From SZUA-365 sp964635845 (GTDB taxonomy: Bacteria > Bacteroidota > Ignavibacteria > SZUA-365), in the NCBI GenBank assembly GCA_964635845.1, contig CAZWNO010000036.1, positions 1 to 32,914 of the forward strand: a stretch of DNA of 32,914 nucleotides. The letters are read 5' to 3'. The notes beneath the pieces are model-generated. The model was not told where the DNA came from. It worked only from the letters and a program-made list of their open reading frames with translations, and did no database searches. The translations under genes and the position numbers were made by a program. Of the stretch, positions 22,789 to 30,585 are shown in pieces. How positions within the stretch are numbered: position 1 is the first letter of the stretch; each line of letters starts with the position of its first letter.

Positions 22789-23730
22789 CTATAACATCAG
22801 CGCCGCGGCGCCGAGCATGCCGGCGTCGTTGGCGAGTTCGGCGGGGAGGATGAGGAGGCTGTTGCGGTGGACTTTGAGCACACGCGCGCGCGCGCTGTCG
22901 ATGATCCCTTCGAAGAGCGGTTCACCCGCGGCGGCGATACCGCCGCCGATGACGAATGTCGTGATGTCGAGCAGGTTCGCCGCGGACGCGATGGCGATGC
23001 CGAGGCGTGCGCCCGCCGTGCGGAGGATGCGCATCGAGGTTTCATCGCCCATCGCCGCGGCATCGGAGAGGTCTTTCGGGACAAGTCCCTCCGGATTCTC
23101 GATCGCTCGCTGGCGCAGTGCGCATTGCCGGTCGTCGATCAGCTGCGGCAGGGCATCGCGCATCAGGTAGCGGATGCCGATGAATGACTCGATGCATCCG
23201 TGATTGCCGCAGTTGCAGAGCGGACCGTCGGATTGAATCGTGATGTGTCCGAATTCGCCGGCGAATCCGCGCTCTCCGTGATAGATCCGGCCGTCGAGGA
23301 TGATGCCCCCGCCGACACCCGTCCCGAGCGTCAGGCCGACGAAGTTCGGGTGCGTCCTGCCGGCGCCGAAATGCGCTTCCCCCAGCGCCGCGCAATTCGC
23401 GTCATTGTCAATGCGCACGGGCACCTGCCAGCGCTCCACGAGCATTTCCGCGAGCGCCACTTCATTCCATGACGGGAGATTCGGGGGATGATAGACGATG
23501 CCGCGCTCGAGATCGATGGCGCCCGGAGCCCCCACGCCGATGCCCGCAACGCTGCGTCCTCCGGTTTGCCCCAGAAGCTCTTCGATGCATTCGTGTATCT
23601 GCACGACGGATTTCTCCATCTCGAACTCCGCCATCGTCGGTCGCCGCGTCCTGGCGAGGATGCGTCTGCCGGCATCCGCCAGGGCAGCCTTGATGCTGCT
23701 GCCGCCGATATCGATGCCGATGCTCGTCAT
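22789..23730 (-). CDS. ROK family sugar kinase (glucokinase-like)
   Basis: The 313-aa protein begins SIGIDIGGSSIKAALADAG, the phosphate-1 motif of the ASKHA fold. VRIDNDANCAALGEAHFGAG holds the catalytic Asp, and GLTLGTGVGGGIILDG is the phosphate-2 motif. The zinc-binding ROK signature is CNCGNHGCIES. There is no N-terminal helix-turn-helix, so it is a kinase rather than a repressor; glucose is the most likely substrate, but other hexoses cannot be excluded. Its ATG overlaps the stop of the FtsB-like gene (ATGA), which indicates translational coupling. Confidence 0.9.
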   Translation of the reverse strand: MTSIGIDIGGSSIKAALADAGRRILARTRRPTMAEFEMEKSVVQIHECIEELLGQTGGRSVAGIGVGAPGAIDLERGIVYHPPNLPSWNEVALAEMLVERWQVPVRIDNDANCAALGEAHFGAGRTHPNFVGLTLGTGVGGGIILDGRIYHGERGFAGEFGHITIQSDGPLCNCGNHGCIESFIGIRYLMRDALPQLIDDRQCALRQRAIENPEGLVPKDLSDAAAMGDETSMRILRTAGARLGIAIASAANLLDITTFVIGGGIAAAGEPLFEGIIDSARARVLKVHRNSLLILPAELANDAGMLGAAALML

Positions 23731-24074
23731 TTTTTCTTGTGCGACTTGGCGGGAATGATGCGGTAGACAACTTCCCCTGGTCTGAGCATCCCGTGCGTCT
23801 CACGCGCGACGTGCTCGACGGCTTTGTAATCGTCGCGAAGCCGGTCGCGCTCGTGTTCGAGATTCTGCAGCTCCCTCTTCAACGAGATGACGCGGTCCTG
23901 TTTGTCTTCGAGTTCTCCGCCGATCTGGAGACGGTTGACGAATCCCTTCGTACTGAACAAAAAGTAGCCTGCCACGAACAGAGCGGAGACAAGCAGGATC
24001 GTGTACGTCCTGTTTTTCAGGATCCGCACGAGCTTGTGCTGCTTTCGCTGTTTGGGATAACCGTATGGTGGCAT
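23727..24074 (-). CDS. FtsB/DivIC-type septum formation initiator
   Basis: This 115-aa bitopic membrane protein has a basic cytoplasmic N-terminus (PKQRKQHKLVRILKNR) and one membrane helix at about 26-43 (TYTILLVSALFVAGYFLF). A coiled coil follows (ELEDKQDRVISLKRELQNLE). The C-terminal motif HVARETHGMLRPGEVVYRI is the usual FtsB/DivIC ending. The family links FtsL and FtsQ in the divisome. Its ATG lies only 5 bp from a close match to the Bacteroidota promoter, so the mRNA may be leaderless. It is coupled to the ROK gene downstream. Confidence 0.88.
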   Translation of the reverse strand: MPPYGYPKQRKQHKLVRILKNRTYTILLVSALFVAGYFLFSTKGFVNRLQIGGELEDKQDRVISLKRELQNLEHERDRLRDDYKAVEHVARETHGMLRPGEVVYRIIPAKSHKKK

Positions 24075-24078
24075 GCTG

Positions 24079-24109
24079 CAAAGTTAGTGAAAAACAAGGG
24101 CATTGTAAA
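24079..24109 (-). promoter_or_regulatory. Bacteroidota-type promoter directly before the FtsB-like gene
   Basis: On the minus strand TTTA (24109-24106), a 19-bp spacer, then TAACTTTG (24086-24079), a full match to the -7 consensus TAnnTTTG. The start codon follows at 24074. The expected transcription start falls at or next to the ATG. Confidence 0.6.
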
Positions 24110-24136
24110 GCACCCCTGAAGTAATACATGAGAAAA

Positions 24137-24472
24137 ATGCCGTAGGGGCGAGCCACCGTGATCGAAATGCCGTAGGGGCGAGCCACCGTGATCGAAACGA
24201 TGACCCCGCGCGGCGGGTGTCGTTTTTTGACGCGCATGAACGTCCGGCTTCATCGTCGGTTCGCCCGCGTGGCCGCGCCCAATGCCGTAGGGGCGAACCA
24301 CCGTGATCGAAATGCGTAGGGGCGAACCCCCGTGATCGAAATGATGATTCCGCGCGACGTGCTTCGGTCGTCGGCGCGCATGAACATCCGGCTTCATCGT
24401 CGGTTCGCCCGCGCTGCGTGCTTCGGTCGTCGGCGCGCATGAACGTCCGGCTTCATCGTCGGTTCGCCCGCG
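24137..24472. repeat. Mosaic of a 30-bp unit (x4) and a 39-bp unit (x3) between two genes
   Basis: The 423-bp gap 24075-24497 holds no gene beyond the promoter. Unit A (core CCGTAGGGGCGARCC, ending CCGTGATCGAA) occurs at 24137, 24167, 24282 and 24312. Unit B (CGCGCATGAAC through GGTTCGCCCGCG) occurs at 24231, 24375 and 24434; the last two belong to a 59-bp tandem duplication. GGGGCGAACC in A is the complement of GGTTCGCCC in B, so A and B can pair. A CCCGC/GCGGG hairpin followed by T6 lies at 24205-24228 on the + strand. The mosaic lies downstream of the methyltransferase/reductase gene. Confidence 0.9.
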
Positions 24473-24497
24473 CAGCCGCGCCACGGCGGTGCGGGAT

Positions 24498-26342
24498 TCA
24501 GCGGAGGCGCACCCCGTCGAGCACGTCGAATACGGTATCGACGCGCCCGAAGGGAGCGGAGATCTGCACTCCGGCGATGGATGCCTTCATGTGTTCGAGC
24601 GTCTCGTGCGCGATGGCGACGCCTTCGGCGCGGCCGGCTTCCTTCGAATCGGCATGGCGGCGCAGGCGCTGCATGATGGGATCGGGGACACTGCAGCCGG
24701 GCACCTCGTTGTTCATGAACTCCGCGTTCCGCAGCGAGGCGAGCGGCCAGAGTCCGGCGATGACGGGCAGGTGCAGATGTCCGATGCGGTGCATGAAGGA
24801 GAAAAATACCTCGAGGTCGAATACAGGCTGCGTGACGATGAACTCCGCTCCTGCTTCCGCCTTCCAGTCCAGCCGGCGCAGCTCCTGTGCCATGTTGAGC
24901 GCGCCGGGATTGGCCGCCACGCCGATGTGCAATCCCGCCGGGGGACCGATGGGATTGCCCGCGATGTCGAGACCGTGATTGAGGCGGTTGATGATGTTCA
25001 CCAGTCCGATCGCGTCGACGTCGAACACGGCGGTGGCGTCGGGATAATTCCCCAGCTTCGGCGGATCGCCGGTCACGGCGAGGATGTTGCGCAGTCCCAG
25101 TGCCCATGCGCCGAGCAGGTCGGACTGAATGCCGATCACGTTGCGGTCGCGGCAGGCGTAGTGCAGCAGAGTCTCGATGCCGACGTCGCGCTGGATGAGC
25201 GCCGCCATCGCCATCGCCGACATGCGGGCGGTCGCCCGCGGACCGTCGGGAATGTTGATCGCGTCGATGCCGTAATAAAAGAGCTTGCGCGCTTTTTCCA
25301 CTTCCACCTGGGCGGAAACGCCGCGGGGAGCCACGAGTTCGACCATCGTGACGAAATGTCCGCCGGAAAGCCGGCGCGCCAGCCGCGATTTCTCCTCCCG
25401 TGGCACGACGCGGACGTCAGAGGGCGTCTCGAACACGCGGACATGAGCGGCCGGCGTCCGCGCCTTGAAGCCGGCGGCGGCAATGGCGTTGCGCATCTGC
25501 CGGATGTGTTCGGGACCCGTACCGCAGCAGCCGCCGATCACGTTCGCTCCAGCCTGGATGTAGCGTTTCGCGTAGGTGCCGAGGTACTCGGGCGAGGTGA
25601 GGTAGATGTTGCGGCCGTCGACGTTTTTGGGCTTCCCGGCATTCGGCATCACGGAAACCGGCATATCGGTCAGCTCCCGCGCCTGCTCGAGCCAGTTCAG
25701 CATCACGCTCGGCCCGACGGTGCAGTTGACCCCGAGCACGTCCGGCTGCATTTCCGTCAGCTCGCGGACCAGCACTTCGGGACTGGCGCCGGTGAGCGAA
25801 TTCGTATCGTCGTTGATCGTGATGTGCGCGATCACCGGCTTGTCGCAGCAGGCGCGCACGGCGAGGATGGCCTGCTGCAGCTCTTCCGGATAGATGAAAG
25901 TCTCGAGCACGAAGAGATCCACCCCGCCGGCGCAGAGCGCGCGTACCTGCCGCGCGAAGTGCTCCCGCGCCTCCTCCCGCGCGAGCGGACCGAGCGGCTC
26001 CATCTGCGTGCCGAGCGGACCGATCGATCCCGCGATGTAGACATCGTCGCCGGCCGCCGCGCGCGCGATTTCCGCGCCGCGCTGGTTGATGTCGTCCAGC
26101 CTGTCGAGGAGACCGTGCGCCGCGAGCTTCACCGGATTCGCGCCGAATGTGTTCGTTTCGATCACGTCCGCCCCGGCCTGCACATAGTCGCGATGCACCT
26201 GTTCGACCAGCGCCGCATTGCTGAGGTTCAGCTCGTCGTAGCACTTGTTGATAAAGACCCCGCGGCGATAGAACTCCGTGCCCATTCCTCCGTCGAAGAG
26301 GACCACGCCGCGTGACAGTCTCTCAAGAAATGGTTCGCGCAT
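24498..26342 (-). CDS. Bifunctional homocysteine S-methyltransferase / 5,10-methylenetetrahydrofolate reductase
   Basis: The N-terminal half (about 1-300) is a zinc homocysteine methyltransferase: LFDGGMGTEFYRRG, ETNTFGANPVKL, and the zinc cysteines in GVNCTVGPS and GGCCGTGPEHIR. The C-terminal half (about 320-614) is a MetF-like TIM barrel: VTMVELVAPRGVSAQVE, LHYACRDRNVIGIQSDLLGA, ILAVTGDPPKLGNYPDATAV and FIVTQPVFDLEVF. The same fusion is known in Bacillus (YitJ). It can both make methyl-folate and methylate homocysteine, so it supports methionine synthesis. ATG 26342 has AAAGGA upstream and is preferred to the adjacent TTG. Confidence 0.94.
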   Translation of the reverse strand: MREPFLERLSRGVVLFDGGMGTEFYRRGVFINKCYDELNLSNAALVEQVHRDYVQAGADVIETNTFGANPVKLAAHGLLDRLDDINQRGAEIARAAAGDDVYIAGSIGPLGTQMEPLGPLAREEAREHFARQVRALCAGGVDLFVLETFIYPEELQQAILAVRACCDKPVIAHITINDDTNSLTGASPEVLVRELTEMQPDVLGVNCTVGPSVMLNWLEQARELTDMPVSVMPNAGKPKNVDGRNIYLTSPEYLGTYAKRYIQAGANVIGGCCGTGPEHIRQMRNAIAAAGFKARTPAAHVRVFETPSDVRVVPREEKSRLARRLSGGHFVTMVELVAPRGVSAQVEVEKARKLFYYGIDAINIPDGPRATARMSAMAMAALIQRDVGIETLLHYACRDRNVIGIQSDLLGAWALGLRNILAVTGDPPKLGNYPDATAVFDVDAIGLVNIINRLNHGLDIAGNPIGPPAGLHIGVAANPGALNMAQELRRLDWKAEAGAEFIVTQPVFDLEVFFSFMHRIGHLHLPVIAGLWPLASLRNAEFMNNEVPGCSVPDPIMQRLRRHADSKEAGRAEGVAIAHETLEHMKASIAGVQISAPFGRVDTVFDVLDGVRLR

Positions 26343-26358
26343 CAAACATCCTTTCCAT

Positions 26359-26400
26359 ATCAGCTATCAGCCATCAGCTATCAGCTATCGGCTCTCAGCC
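26359..26400 (-). repeat. Heptamer array GGCTGAT/AGCTGAT at the 3' end of kdsD
   Basis: Six 7-bp units in the sense of kdsD: GGCTGAG, AGCCGAT, AGCTGAT, AGCTGAT, GGCTGAT, AGCTGAT. The first contains the kdsD stop codon. It exits with GCTGATATGG, as the coaBC array does. The array lies between kdsD and the methyltransferase/reductase gene on the same strand. Confidence 0.85.
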
Positions 26401-27369
26401 CAGTCCGAGTTTCACGAGATCATGCATATGCACGATGCCGATGGGGACGCGCGCCTCGTCCGTGACGATGAGCTGCGTGATCTTGTGCTCTTCCATCAGT
26501 TCGAGCGCGTTGGCTGCGAGGGTGCTGGAGATGATGGTCTTCGGACGCGTGCTCATGACGTCGACCGCGAGCAGGTTCTTCATGTCGGTGTCCCGCTCGA
26601 GCAGGCGCCGGAGATCGCCGTCCGTGATCATCCCGACGAGCCTGCCGCTGTCGTCGACGACACAGGTGGCTCCAAGACGCTTCGAGGTGATCTCGAGAAT
26701 CGCATCCTTCAGCGGCACGGCCTGGTGCACCAGCGGCATTTGCTCTCCCTTGGACATGATTTCGTTCACGCGGAGGAGCAGCCGCTTTCCGAGACTGCCG
26801 CCGGGATGGAAGAGCGCGAAATCCTCGGCGGTGAAATCGCGCATTTTCAGCAGCGCCACGGCCAGGGCGTCGCCGAGAGCGAGAGCGGCGGTGGTCGATG
26901 CCGTAGGGGCGAGGTTGTGGGGACAGGCTTCCTCGCGCACGCTGGCGTCGAGGATGATGTCGGAATGGTCGGCGAGCGAGGAGGAACCGGCGTTGCCGAG
27001 GATGGAGATGATCTTGACTCCGATGCGCACGAAGATCGGAAGGATCAGTTTCATCTCCTCGGTGACGCCGCTCTTCGAGATCAGCAGCACGACGTCCTCG
27101 CTGCGCACCATGCCGAGGTCGCCGTGAATGGCGTCCGAGGGATGCAGGTAGATGGCGGGAGTGCCCGTGCTGTTCATCGTCGCGACGATCTTGCGCGCGA
27201 TCAGCCCGCTCTTCCCTATGCCGGCGACGATCACGCGTCCGGTGGATTGGTAGATCAGCTCGACCGCGCTGGCAAAATCCTCGCCGATGCGTTCGATCAT
27301 TGCCGTCAGCGCTTCGGCTTCGATTCGTACGACCTCGCGGCCGTGTTCGATGATGCGGGGATCAGCCAT
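26395..27369 (-). CDS. kdsD: D-arabinose 5-phosphate isomerase (KpsF/GutQ family)
   Basis: The enzyme converts ribulose 5-phosphate to arabinose 5-phosphate, the first step to Kdo, the inner sugar of LPS. The SIS domain (about 35-170) shows GRVIVAGIGKSGLIARKIVA, TMNSTGTPAIYLHPSDAIHG and LLISKSGVTEE. PHNLAPTASTTAALALGDA is the family active-site region. Two CBS domains follow (about 200-324). FHPGGSLGKRLLLRV links them. The length of 324 aa is typical. Its presence agrees with the lipid A genes in the window. The downstream heptamer array starts in the stop codon. Confidence 0.94.
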   Translation of the reverse strand: MADPRIIEHGREVVRIEAEALTAMIERIGEDFASAVELIYQSTGRVIVAGIGKSGLIARKIVATMNSTGTPAIYLHPSDAIHGDLGMVRSEDVVLLISKSGVTEEMKLILPIFVRIGVKIISILGNAGSSSLADHSDIILDASVREEACPHNLAPTASTTAALALGDALAVALLKMRDFTAEDFALFHPGGSLGKRLLLRVNEIMSKGEQMPLVHQAVPLKDAILEITSKRLGATCVVDDSGRLVGMITDGDLRRLLERDTDMKNLLAVDVMSTRPKTIISSTLAANALELMEEHKITQLIVTDEARVPIGIVHMHDLVKLGLG

Positions 27370-27378
27370 ACGCGTGCG

Positions 27379-27798
27379 CTACTCCCCGACGATCTGGACG
27401 ACCAGATCCCGTGAACGCGGACGGTTATCGTAATCGATCAGGACGACCTGCTGCCAGGTTCCGAGCAGCAGCTTGCCGTGGCCGAAGGGAATGGTGATGC
27501 TGGGACCGAGCAGGGAAGCGCGCACGTGCGAATGCCCGTTGCCGTCGTTCCACGTTTCCTCGTGGAAGTAGCGCGCGTTCCGCGGGATCAGGCGCTCCAT
27601 GAACAGGGTGAAATCCTTTTTCAAACCGGGTTCGTACTCGATGGTCGTCAGTCCGGCGGTGGATCCCGGCACGAACAGCACCATGTGACCGGTTTTCAAC
27701 TTGTGTTTCTGCAGCAGCAGACCCAGCCGATCGGTCAGGTCGATCATGTCGCTGTCGCCGTGCGTTTCGATGCTCAGGGAATCGTTGACAATGGTCAT
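27379..27798 (-). CDS. YjbQ / UPF0047 family protein
   Basis: This 139-aa protein is a single-domain member of the YjbQ (UPF0047) family. It shows VLFVPGSTAGLTTIEYEPGL, the metal-site region NDGNGHSHVRASLLG, and the C-terminal GTWQQVVLIDYDNRPR. The family has been linked to a weak thiamine-phosphate synthase activity, but its main role is not settled. The protein is cytosolic with no signal. It ends 9 bp before kdsD begins and its ATG overlaps the stop of the propeller gene (ATGA), so the three genes are likely translated from one mRNA. Confidence 0.9.
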   Translation of the reverse strand: MTIVNDSLSIETHGDSDMIDLTDRLGLLLQKHKLKTGHMVLFVPGSTAGLTTIEYEPGLKKDFTLFMERLIPRNARYFHEETWNDGNGHSHVRASLLGPSITIPFGHGKLLLGTWQQVVLIDYDNRPRSRDLVVQIVGE

Positions 27799-28664
27799 CC
27801 GGGTACTCTCGAAAGATCGTGTGCGATGAGCGTGCGATAGTTTTTTATGTAAAAGAGCTGATTGTCCTTTAAGAAGAAGGAATCGACGCCCGGCGCCCGC
27901 GCGCCGTCGACGATGGTGTCACGGAACAGCGTCGTGCCGCTCTCCGCATCCAGGGCCGCGAACTCCTGCCGGAGTCCGTTTGTCTTTCCCGCCGACGGTT
28001 CATGCCACGACAGCAGGAGCAGCCGTTCCTCGAGGAGCACATCGAGATTCCCGGCGACACGCGCGGGATCCACGACTGCGTACACTCTTCCGCTCAGGCC
28101 GCCGAAATCGGGATGCCGATCGTCGAAGGGTTCCGGATAGCGGTAGCCGGCGAAACTGTCCTGCTCGTTGATCAGCGCGCGCATGCGGTTGACGCGTTCA
28201 TGCTGCTGGCCGAGTTCTTCTGTAACCGAGCCGTCCTCCGGTGAGAGGCGCAGGACGTGGATCCCGTCGAAGCGCTGTTCCGAGGCGTACACCCCGCCGT
28301 CGAAGGCGAACAGGAAGGCCAGTTCCTCGTTGCGCCAGAGCGGCGCGCCGCTCTCGAGATCGAAGGCGAAAATGCCGCGGTGCTGCGGCATGTCGGGCTT
28401 GCGGAAACCGTGCAGGTAGAAGCGCCCCTGGTCGATGTCCTCGATGCCGACCCACCAGGGTTCATGCAGCCTCAGGCCGCTCCAGAGCAGGTGGCCATCC
28501 CGTTCATCGCAGCAGAAGAAGGACGCCGATTTCTCCTCGAGATCGCGCGCCTCGCCGAGAATGCGCCCCGTGCCGGAGAACTTCAGGCGCCAGAGATTCA
28601 CCCCGGCGTCCAGCCGCCAGGAGGGCTGCCATGATGTGGAAGGGGAGCGTCGGAACAGCTTCAT
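27795..28664 (-). CDS. PQQ-like propeller protein, DUF4905-like
   Basis: The 289-aa protein has no signal peptide. It holds repeats of the PQQ/WD-like kind: WRLKFSGTGRILGEARD, DGHLLWSGLRLHEPWWVGIE, RGIFAFDLESGAPLWRNEEL and SGTTLFRDTIVDG. This resembles DUF4905 of Bacteroidota and Chlorobi, whose function is unknown; the name is from memory of the family pattern. ATG 28664 has GAGGCGG upstream; the frame open to 28694 lacks a ribosome site. Its stop overlaps the yjbQ start. Confidence 0.65.
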   Translation of the reverse strand: MKLFRRSPSTSWQPSWRLDAGVNLWRLKFSGTGRILGEARDLEEKSASFFCCDERDGHLLWSGLRLHEPWWVGIEDIDQGRFYLHGFRKPDMPQHRGIFAFDLESGAPLWRNEELAFLFAFDGGVYASEQRFDGIHVLRLSPEDGSVTEELGQQHERVNRMRALINEQDSFAGYRYPEPFDDRHPDFGGLSGRVYAVVDPARVAGNLDVLLEERLLLLSWHEPSAGKTNGLRQEFAALDAESGTTLFRDTIVDGARAPGVDSFFLKDNQLFYIKNYRTLIAHDLSRVPG

Positions 28665-28668
28665 CGGT

Positions 28669-28699
28669 TTTGAATTCCGCCTCTCAGCGAACATTTTAC
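28669..28699 (+). promoter_or_regulatory. Weak Bacteroidota-type promoter candidate for the Cys-motif membrane gene
   Basis: TTTG at 28669-28672, a 19-bp spacer, then CATTTTAC at 28692-28699. It differs from TAnnTTTG at the first base and the last two. A TGTAATTTACA palindrome follows at 28720-28730, which could bind a regulator of either divergent gene. Confidence 0.25.
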
Positions 28700-28771
28700 A
28701 GATTCACTTTACGATAAACTGTAATTTACACAAACACGACGCAAGAAACACCGGAGAGGATACGCCGGCAC

Positions 28772-29125
28772 ATGAACAAGTCCGCGGAAGGAAGATACCG
28801 CAACACCGTCGGCAGCATTGTCAGCTGGGCGCTGTTCCGCGCCGCGATCGTCATCGGTCTGGCGCTGCTGCTCGTGGAGTACGTCCGCTGGATCGACTAT
28901 TCGACATGGATGATCCTCACCCTGATCCTGGTCTACGCCGTTGTCATCCATCCCATGCAGGTGCAGTACCGCATTTACCGGGAGGAGACGGCCAGGGTCA
29001 TGGAAGGCACGCTGTGCTCCACCTGCAAGTACTTCGAACCCACGGGCGTCATGTGCTCGAAGCTCGATGAGCATGTGAGCGAAGACTATATTCCATGCGG
29101 CGGCGAGTTGTGGGAACCGAAATAG
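28772..29125 (+). CDS. Two-helix membrane protein with a C-terminal four-Cys motif
   Basis: The 117-aa protein is not recognised. Two hydrophobic segments lie at about 16-32 and 40-59 (SWALFRAAIVIGLALLLVEY; MILTLILVYAVVIHP). A soluble tail follows with Cys at positions C-x2-C-x9-C-x13-C (CSTCKYFEPTGVMC ... YIPCGG), which could bind zinc or an iron-sulfur cluster. The start ATG 28772 has GGAGAGG upstream. The next gene is a diheme cytochrome, 59 bp away on the same strand, which hints at a redox or metal link, but this is context only. Confidence 0.8.
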   Translation: MNKSAEGRYRNTVGSIVSWALFRAAIVIGLALLLVEYVRWIDYSTWMILTLILVYAVVIHPMQVQYRIYREETARVMEGTLCSTCKYFEPTGVMCSKLDEHVSEDYIPCGGELWEPK

Positions 29126-29184
29126 CGCAGGCGCAGGCAGCAATCCCGGAGCCCGGGTTACATCGAATGAAAGGACACGGTTGA

Positions 29185-29934
29185 ATGAGAGTGCACACGA
29201 CATTGTTCGCAGCCGCGGGGCTGCTGCTCCTCTCGGCATGCGGAGGAAGGGAGAGCAGGGACGCCGCCGCGGAGGGCATCGATCCCGCGCAGTTGGAGAA
29301 ACTGGCGGAGCGGGGGCAGGAGATCTTCCGCGACAGGAAGCTCGGCGAGTCGGGCGTGGCCTGCATGGACTGCCATGCCGATTACGACGACGAGAGCAGG
29401 AATGACGAAAGGATCAGGGCCGGGCACAGCATCCTCGGCGCCCATCGGCGCGCGCAGGCGTGGAACGGCGAATTCAGCGGCGATGCCATGCAGCGCACCG
29501 CCGCCGGAGCCGCAAAATGTGCCTACCAGTTCCAGGCCCGCGGGCAGAGCGTGAAAACCGCGCTCAGCGAGGAAGAAGCGCGCGCGCTCATGGCATTCTT
29601 CCAGTATATCTCCACCGCCGATGCGCCGCCGATGCTCAATTGGTCAGCGGTGACCTATCCCGGCGATCCGGATTTCAGCAAGGACGCGTTTGAAAAAGAA
29701 CTCGCGACCATCGCATCGCTGCGCGGCGACGCCGGGCGTGGCGAGAAGGTCTTCGGCATGGCCTGCGCCTTCTGTCATGACAACGGCCTCGGTCCGAATA
29801 TGCGCAAGCTGAAACGCAAGGCGGACAAGGTGCCGGGCAACGTCCGCGCCGGCGATGAGACCATGCCGTTTTTCTCGCGCGACAAGCTCACCGATCAGGA
29901 CGTCGCCGATCTGCAGGCATTCATCGCGAAATAA
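29185..29934 (+). CDS. Diheme c-type cytochrome lipoprotein
   Basis: Residues 1-19 form a lipoprotein signal with lipobox LLSAC, so Cys19 should carry the lipid anchor. Two heme c sites are visible: CMDCH at about residues 59-63 and CAFCH at about 193-197. The second domain, ERGEKVFGMACAFC-type with a C-terminal DKLTDQDVADLQAFI helix, is a class I cytochrome fold. The first half is less regular and includes an extra Cys (KCAYQF) without a heme motif. It likely carries electrons on the periplasmic face of a membrane; the partner is unknown. It is followed without a gap by the glycosylase gene. Confidence 0.88.
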   Translation: MRVHTTLFAAAGLLLLSACGGRESRDAAAEGIDPAQLEKLAERGQEIFRDRKLGESGVACMDCHADYDDESRNDERIRAGHSILGAHRRAQAWNGEFSGDAMQRTAAGAAKCAYQFQARGQSVKTALSEEEARALMAFFQYISTADAPPMLNWSAVTYPGDPDFSKDAFEKELATIASLRGDAGRGEKVFGMACAFCHDNGLGPNMRKLKRKADKVPGNVRAGDETMPFFSRDKLTDQDVADLQAFIAK

Positions 29935-30555
29935 ATGGACATCCTCGCGCCGTCATTCTATCAGCGCCCCACGCTCGTCGTGGCGCGGGAACTCCTCGGG
30001 AAGATCTTCATCCGCCGCATCGGCAGCCGCCTGCTCAGCGGACGAATCGTCGAGGTGGAGGCCTACCATGAGCAGGGGGATGAATCCTCGCACACATTCT
30101 CCGGCCGTCGCGCGCGCAATGACGTCATGTTCCGCGCGGGCGGACATCTGTATGTCTATTTCACCTACGGCATGCATTTCTGCATGAACGCCGTCACGGA
30201 GCTGGAGAACGTCGGATCCGGCGTCCTCATCCGTGCGATGGAACCCCTCGAAGGGATCGACGTCATGCGCCGCAACCGCGGGGGATCCCGGCCCGACCGG
30301 GAACTGACCAACGGACCGGCGAAACTCTGCCAGGCCTTCGCGATCGGGAGGGAGGAAAACGGCCTTCCGCTCGACGGGAAACGCGTTGGCATCCTCGACG
30401 CGCCGTACCTGGGCGATGAGGAAATCCTCGTGACCGGAAGGATCGGGATCACCCGCAGCCGCGAGCTTCCATGGAGGTTCCTGCTCGCTTCCTCGGGTTG
30501 GACTTCCCGGGGAATCCCTTCGTCGTCCGCCGGAGGGCTGGCGCCAACTACTTGA
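29935..30555 (+). CDS. DNA-3-methyladenine glycosylase (AAG/MPG family)
   Basis: The enzyme removes alkylated and deaminated purines from DNA. The 206-aa protein shows VARELLGKIFIRRIG, the catalytic Glu in GRIVEVEAYHEQGDESSHTF, RARNDVMFRAGGHLYVYFTYG and LTNGPAKLCQAFAI. The end ELPWRFLLASSGWTSR fits the usual 'PWRFyla.s.yvSr' ending. It starts at the base after the cytochrome stop, so translation is probably coupled. The function has no evident link to the cytochrome. Confidence 0.94.
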   Translation: MDILAPSFYQRPTLVVARELLGKIFIRRIGSRLLSGRIVEVEAYHEQGDESSHTFSGRRARNDVMFRAGGHLYVYFTYGMHFCMNAVTELENVGSGVLIRAMEPLEGIDVMRRNRGGSRPDRELTNGPAKLCQAFAIGREENGLPLDGKRVGILDAPYLGDEEILVTGRIGITRSRELPWRFLLASSGWTSRGIPSSSAGGLAPTT

Positions 30556-30585
30556 TTTTTTATAACCTGGAAAAATATTCCCGGT

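Noticed and set aside
24205..24228. CCCGC/GCGGG hairpin followed by six T on the plus strand, like an intrinsic terminator
   Set aside because: No plus-strand gene ends here; both neighbours are on the minus strand. It is noted only as part of the repeat mosaic.
24137..24472. Possible CRISPR array
   Set aside because: Units are adjacent or separated by other repeat units, no regular unique spacers exist, and no cas gene is present.
24489..26315. 608-codon plus-strand open frame opposite the methyltransferase/reductase gene
   Set aside because: It is an antisense shadow caused by GC-rich third positions. It has no recognisable domain, while the minus strand has full enzyme motifs.
26899..26922. 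ATGCCGTAGGGGCGAG inside kdsD, identical to the start of repeat unit A
   Set aside because: On the minus strand it encodes the conserved LAPTAS part of the KdsD active site, so the match is forced by codons. The rest of unit A is missing.
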